From positions 1-16,050 of the forward strand of contig CALFEA010000070.1 of the NCBI GenBank assembly GCA_937950385.1: 16,050 bases of DNA, read 5' to 3'. Under the pieces are notes generated by a model. The model saw nothing but the letters and a program-made list of their open reading frames with translations, ran no database searches and was not told the DNA's origin. How positions within the stretch are numbered: position 1 is the first letter of the stretch; each line of letters opens with the position of its first letter. The stretch is from an uncultured Altererythrobacter sp. (GTDB taxonomy: Bacteria; Pseudomonadota; Alphaproteobacteria; Sphingomonadales; Sphingomonadaceae). Shown one piece after another: positions 15,627 to 16,050 of the stretch. Both the position numbers and the translations under genes were made by a program.

Positions 15627-15638
15627 GCGCAATTGCGC
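15627..15638. promoter_or_regulatory. 12-bp perfect palindrome upstream of the hydrolase gene
   Basis: GCGCAATTGCGC is a perfect palindrome located between the stop of the DUF2063-like gene and the start of the hydrolase, about 32 nt upstream of the hydrolase ribosome binding site. It could be an operator for a dimeric regulator. GCGC-rich words are frequent in this genome and no second copy is visible nearby, so chance is a real possibility. Confidence 0.25.
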
Positions 15639-15644
15639 AATCTG

Positions 15645-16050
15645 TCAAGCGTTGAGCGAGATCACCAAGCCTTCTTGGACCCAGCGGCCCAATATGCCGC
15701 CTGCGCGCATGGCGGCGTCTTGGGCTTGCTCAGGCGCGGCCGCATCGCCTGCTAGCATCATGCATATCTCGCCGTAACTTTGCCCAGCGCGCACCGCATT
15801 CAGCACGGTAATTTCTTCTGGCGATACCATTTGAAATGTCGGACGCTCATCCTCGCGCCAAACCAGAACGCCCTTTTTGTCCGCAGGCGGCTCTTTTGAA
15901 AAACGTGGCCGCAAAGCTTTGTCTTGGTCCAGCGATTTCCACATTGCGTTAAGGTCATAATCCACCAAGCCGCCCGCCAAATCGGGCACCAATTCAATGG
16001 TCAGCCCGAGCCATTGTGCTTCATCAAATTCGCTGGTTATCAGGCCGAAC
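15645..16050 (-). CDS. C-terminal half of a DUF2063 / HvfC-BufC-like protein (partial, runs off the right edge)
   Basis: An open frame of 134 codons enters from the right edge and ends at 15645. The internal TTG at 15990 is not a likely start, because coding continues upstream of it as ...FDEAQWLGLTIELVPDLA. The visible part has a charged linker, LVWRED (about 62-67 of the visible part), an SPEE-type helix, a LNAVRAGQSYGEICMMLA helix-turn segment and a final ILGRWVQEGLV helix. This arrangement is what I know of the C-terminal winged-helix-like domain of DUF2063 proteins (HvfC/BufC). They work with DUF692 multinuclear non-haem iron oxidases (HvfB/BufB) to modify cysteine-rich peptides. Full proteins are about 250 residues, so half is missing. 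The assignment is by pattern memory and is moderate. Confidence 0.6.
   Translation of the reverse strand, partial: FGLITSEFDEAQWLGLTIELVPDLAGGLVDYDLNAMWKSLDQDKALRPRFSKEPPADKKGVLVWREDERPTFQMVSPEEITVLNAVRAGQSYGEICMMLAGDAAAPEQAQDAAMRAGGILGRWVQEGLVISLNA

Overview
The window looks like a chromosomal segment of an alphaproteobacterium, most likely of order Sphingomonadales (Erythrobacter-like). This rests on the ppx–rlmE pair, an alphaproteobacterial-type monofunctional prephenate dehydratase, a membrane-anchored cytochrome c with an Ala/Glu-rich tail, a six-gene MoxR operon and moderately GC-rich coding sequence. The assignment comes from gene content and remembered protein families, not from a database search. 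I saw no tRNA, rRNA, insertion sequence, CRISPR array or prophage gene.

Layout. 1-64: tail of an unidentified gene whose stop overlaps the thiD start. 64-888: thiD (thiamin pyrimidine kinase). 885-1757 (minus): a LOG-family phosphoribohydrolase that converges on thiD, with overlapping stop codons. 1939-3806: ppx/gppA phosphatase and rlmE 23S rRNA methyltransferase, coupled by ATGA. 3834-4493 (minus): a membrane-tethered class I cytochrome c. 4657-5550: pheA, divergent from the cytochrome, with a perfect inverted repeat abutting its start codon.

5633-11904 is the centrepiece: DUF4129, DUF4350, MoxR AAA+ ATPase, DUF58 (vWA-like), SpoIIM-like and RDD proteins. Four of the five junctions are 4-nt ATGA overlaps and the fifth is a 6-nt gap. 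Five of the six products have predicted membrane segments and the sixth is the ATPase, so the operon probably encodes a membrane complex driven by a MoxR chaperone-type ATPase. The molecular function of this gene set is essentially unknown.

11905-12386 is the only long non-coding stretch. It is AT-rich and holds a perfect 9-bp hairpin. It precedes a TM-helix-repeat membrane protein (12387-13562, related to mechanosensitive-channel-like proteins but without an MscS beta domain), which ends in a good intrinsic terminator. Then come an SDR oxidoreductase (13679-14626) and, convergent, an HSL-type alpha/beta hydrolase (14648-15583, minus).

The right edge (15645-16050, minus) is the C-terminal half of a protein resembling HvfC/BufC (DUF2063), the partner of DUF692 multinuclear iron oxidases in RiPP (bufferin-type) clusters. 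If that reading is right, a metallophore-like peptide cluster begins just outside the window.
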